This document shows, piece by piece, positions 62,595-64,000 of a stretch of DNA of 64,000 bases. Every line of letters starts with the position of its first letter. Positions within the stretch are counted from its first letter, which is position 1. Source of the stretch: Astropecten irregularis (taxonomy: Eukaryota; Echinodermata; Asteroidea; Paxillosida; Astropectinidae); NCBI GenBank assembly GCA_963971285.1, contig OZ020263.1, positions 1,178,001-1,242,000 of the forward strand, in the 5' to 3' direction. The position numbers and the translations under genes are program-made. Below the pieces are notes generated by a model. The model searched no databases. It saw nothing but the letters and a program-made list of their open reading frames with translations, and had not been told where the DNA came from.

Positions 62595-62639
62595 GATGAG
62601 GTGAAACAACAACTAGCTGTTAATGTCTGGCTACGAATG
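62595..62639 (+). CDS. Nicotinic acetylcholine receptor-like subunit, second visible exon (45 bp)
   Basis: Fifteen codons, DEVKQQLAVNVWLRM, between acceptor TTTAG (ending 62594) and donor GTAAGT (62640). A 45-bp exon starting with DE and ending just after the NVW-LR segment is a hallmark of nicotinic receptor genes. The Trp in NVWLRM corresponds to the loop D tryptophan of the complementary face of the acetylcholine site (Trp55 in Torpedo numbering). Phase 0 at both ends joins cleanly to the exons on either side. Compared with common members (DEKNQ...TTNVW) the first residues are diverged, which fits a divergent invertebrate paralogue. Confidence 0.93.
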
Positions 62640-63722
62640 GTAAGTCTTGAAAAATGTTGCACTCCGAAAACAATAAGTCTATTATTGGTGCTCATATCAT
62701 GGGTTAATTAATGATGCTCTACCAGTTTGAATGATCGTGAGTCCATTTAATACCTTTCCGTTTAATCTCTTCAATTTCTTTGATCGTCCTCCATTGGAGA
62801 TTGCAATCAACTCCATGAACCAGTTTTCCAAGCATGTATGTCTCTCTTTTTCGTGCATATCTTTCTTCTTTCACATTTTGTTGTAGTTCCCTTTAATCGT
62901 CCCAAGATATCATGTTCTATCATTCCCGTCTTTGTGATTGATCTTTCCCTTCTGGCCCTCTGGTGTCTTTTTGTGCTTCTTTCCCTGTCATCCAGTTTCT
63001 TATAGGTCTGGTATGTATAGAGAGATAGCAATGTCTTTATCTCTATGTCACTCAGCCTCTGGGAAAAGATTCCCTGAGCATCTTGACGTCGGGCCCTTTT
63101 AACACTCGGAAGTCAGAGGCAGACGACTTTCAAAAGGTTCCATATCCTGGACCTTATTCCTCCTTCTTCCTTTTTTGGCCGAGTTTCGCGCACCGAAGAC
63201 AAATTGAAGTCAAGCATCGGTGACGTCAAGCCCAAGATCTCGTGGATAATTTCCTCAAACTGTGTGCAAGGCTCTCTCTATCTAGACCAGTCTAGTACAT
63301 TGTTCGGTTTTTGCGGGCAAAACTTGCTTTCTCTCTTGTGTTGGTTGTACCTACAGGAAAGGGTATTCTGAACTTTCAGGAAGCAGGACTTTATTGCTGG
63401 AGACTTGCTCAATCTAACAGAAGTGATATTGTTAAACGAACCAATTACAGTACAGTACAGTGCATTAATATCATAATCATTTTCTGTCGTTGTATCATGT
63501 GAAGATAACTTGACCTTGAAAATCGGCTGAGACACCCATGTGTAAAATCAGACAAATTTAATCTGATTGGGGTTTAGCAGCATTAGACGCATTGACCTTG
63601 AATTATGAGAGCAAAGTGAGATTATTGCCCTTAAAAAATACGTTAGGTTAATTGTATTACCTTTGATTTGTCCTTATCTTGTTACAAAGCTCATGGCGGC
63701 TTGTGTGTTTATCCTAATACAG
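62640..63722 (+). other. Intron of the receptor gene (1,083 bp)
   Basis: From GTAAGT to CTAATACAG. It contains a diverged fragment of the hairpin family at about 63045-63110 (a stem AAGAT...ATCTT, then GACGTCGGGCCCTTTTAAC). No exon inside. Confidence 0.85.
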
Positions 63723-63832
63723 AGTTGGTTGGATGAGTTTTTGACGTGGGACCCTGATAAGTACAACGCCACGGACGTGGTGCGGATACCAGCCAACATG
63801 CTGTGGAAACCTGACATAGTGCTGTATCAGAG
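63723..63832 (+). CDS. Nicotinic acetylcholine receptor-like subunit, third visible exon (110 bp)
   Basis: It encodes SWLDEFLTWDPDKYNATD, then VVRIPANMLWKPDIVLYQ and the first two bases of a further codon. The length of 110 bp and the phase are those of the matching exon across nicotinic receptors. Recognisable features are LTWDP, an NAT glycosylation sequon, and WKPDIVLY, in which the Trp and Tyr correspond to Torpedo alpha Trp86 and Tyr93 (loop A of the agonist site). The donor GTAAGG follows at 63833. The Cys-loop, loops B and C and the four membrane helices lie beyond the window, so the subunit class and pore type cannot be read. The ATG and signal peptide are also not identified. Confidence 0.94.
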
Positions 63833-64000
63833 GTAAGGAACCAACGATCAAATCTTCTAGAGTTCGTTCTCCGTTTGTCTTTGATTGTTTGTTTGTTTGT
63901 GTTCGTTTGTTTGTTTGTGTTTATTTGCTTTAAAGCTGATTCGAATTCTTTCGCTGGCTTTTTCAGTCATTTGTTTTTATTTAAAGTCATGTTTTTTATG
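63833..64000 (+). other. Start of the next receptor intron
   Basis: Begins GTAAGG. A TTTG-rich microsatellite lies at about 63885-63928. The window ends inside the intron. Confidence 0.8.

Overview
The window is nuclear DNA from a non-vertebrate animal. Three spliced exons of a Cys-loop receptor gene are spread over 36 kb, the intervening DNA is AT-rich and packed with short inverted-repeat elements, and only one open reading frame longer than about 150 codons is not a tandem-repeat artefact. The repeat style (short palindromic elements, hairpins ending in GAAACGTC) suggests a marine deuterostome such as an echinoderm. That assignment is an impression, not a demonstrated fact.

Layout. 1-27858: no recognisable exon; intergenic or first-intron DNA holding foldback and terminal-inverted-repeat elements (172-315, 3665-3858, 7657-7901, 8138-8486, 9325-9494, 20464-20700, 26168-26395), a hammerhead-like foldback at the left edge and a tRNA-derived SINE fragment at 27570-27612. 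27859-27992: first visible exon of a nicotinic acetylcholine receptor-like subunit. 27993-62594: a 34.6-kb intron. It carries a 2.47-kb hexanucleotide array (35267-37732), a structurally complete piggyBac transposon with intact transposase (41612-45731, flanked by TTAA), several miniature elements, a 115-bp G-rich minisatellite (60700-61840) and a TTGGG tract (61866-61932). 62595-62639 and 63723-63832: the next two exons, 45 and 110 bp, the sizes and boundaries typical of this receptor family. The gene continues beyond the right edge.

How the parts relate. The only host gene seen is the plus-strand receptor subunit; the piggyBac gene lies in its intron in the same orientation. Both large tandem arrays are C-poor and G/T-rich on the receptor's sense strand, so they would be carried in its pre-mRNA. 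Two 340-355-bp elements (8138-8486 and 56602-56963) share TTAA-flanked ends and an internal motif and are one family in opposite orientation. I found no multi-gene accessory system. The most noteworthy items are the apparently intact piggyBac, the nearly perfect hexanucleotide array and the hammerhead-like foldback.
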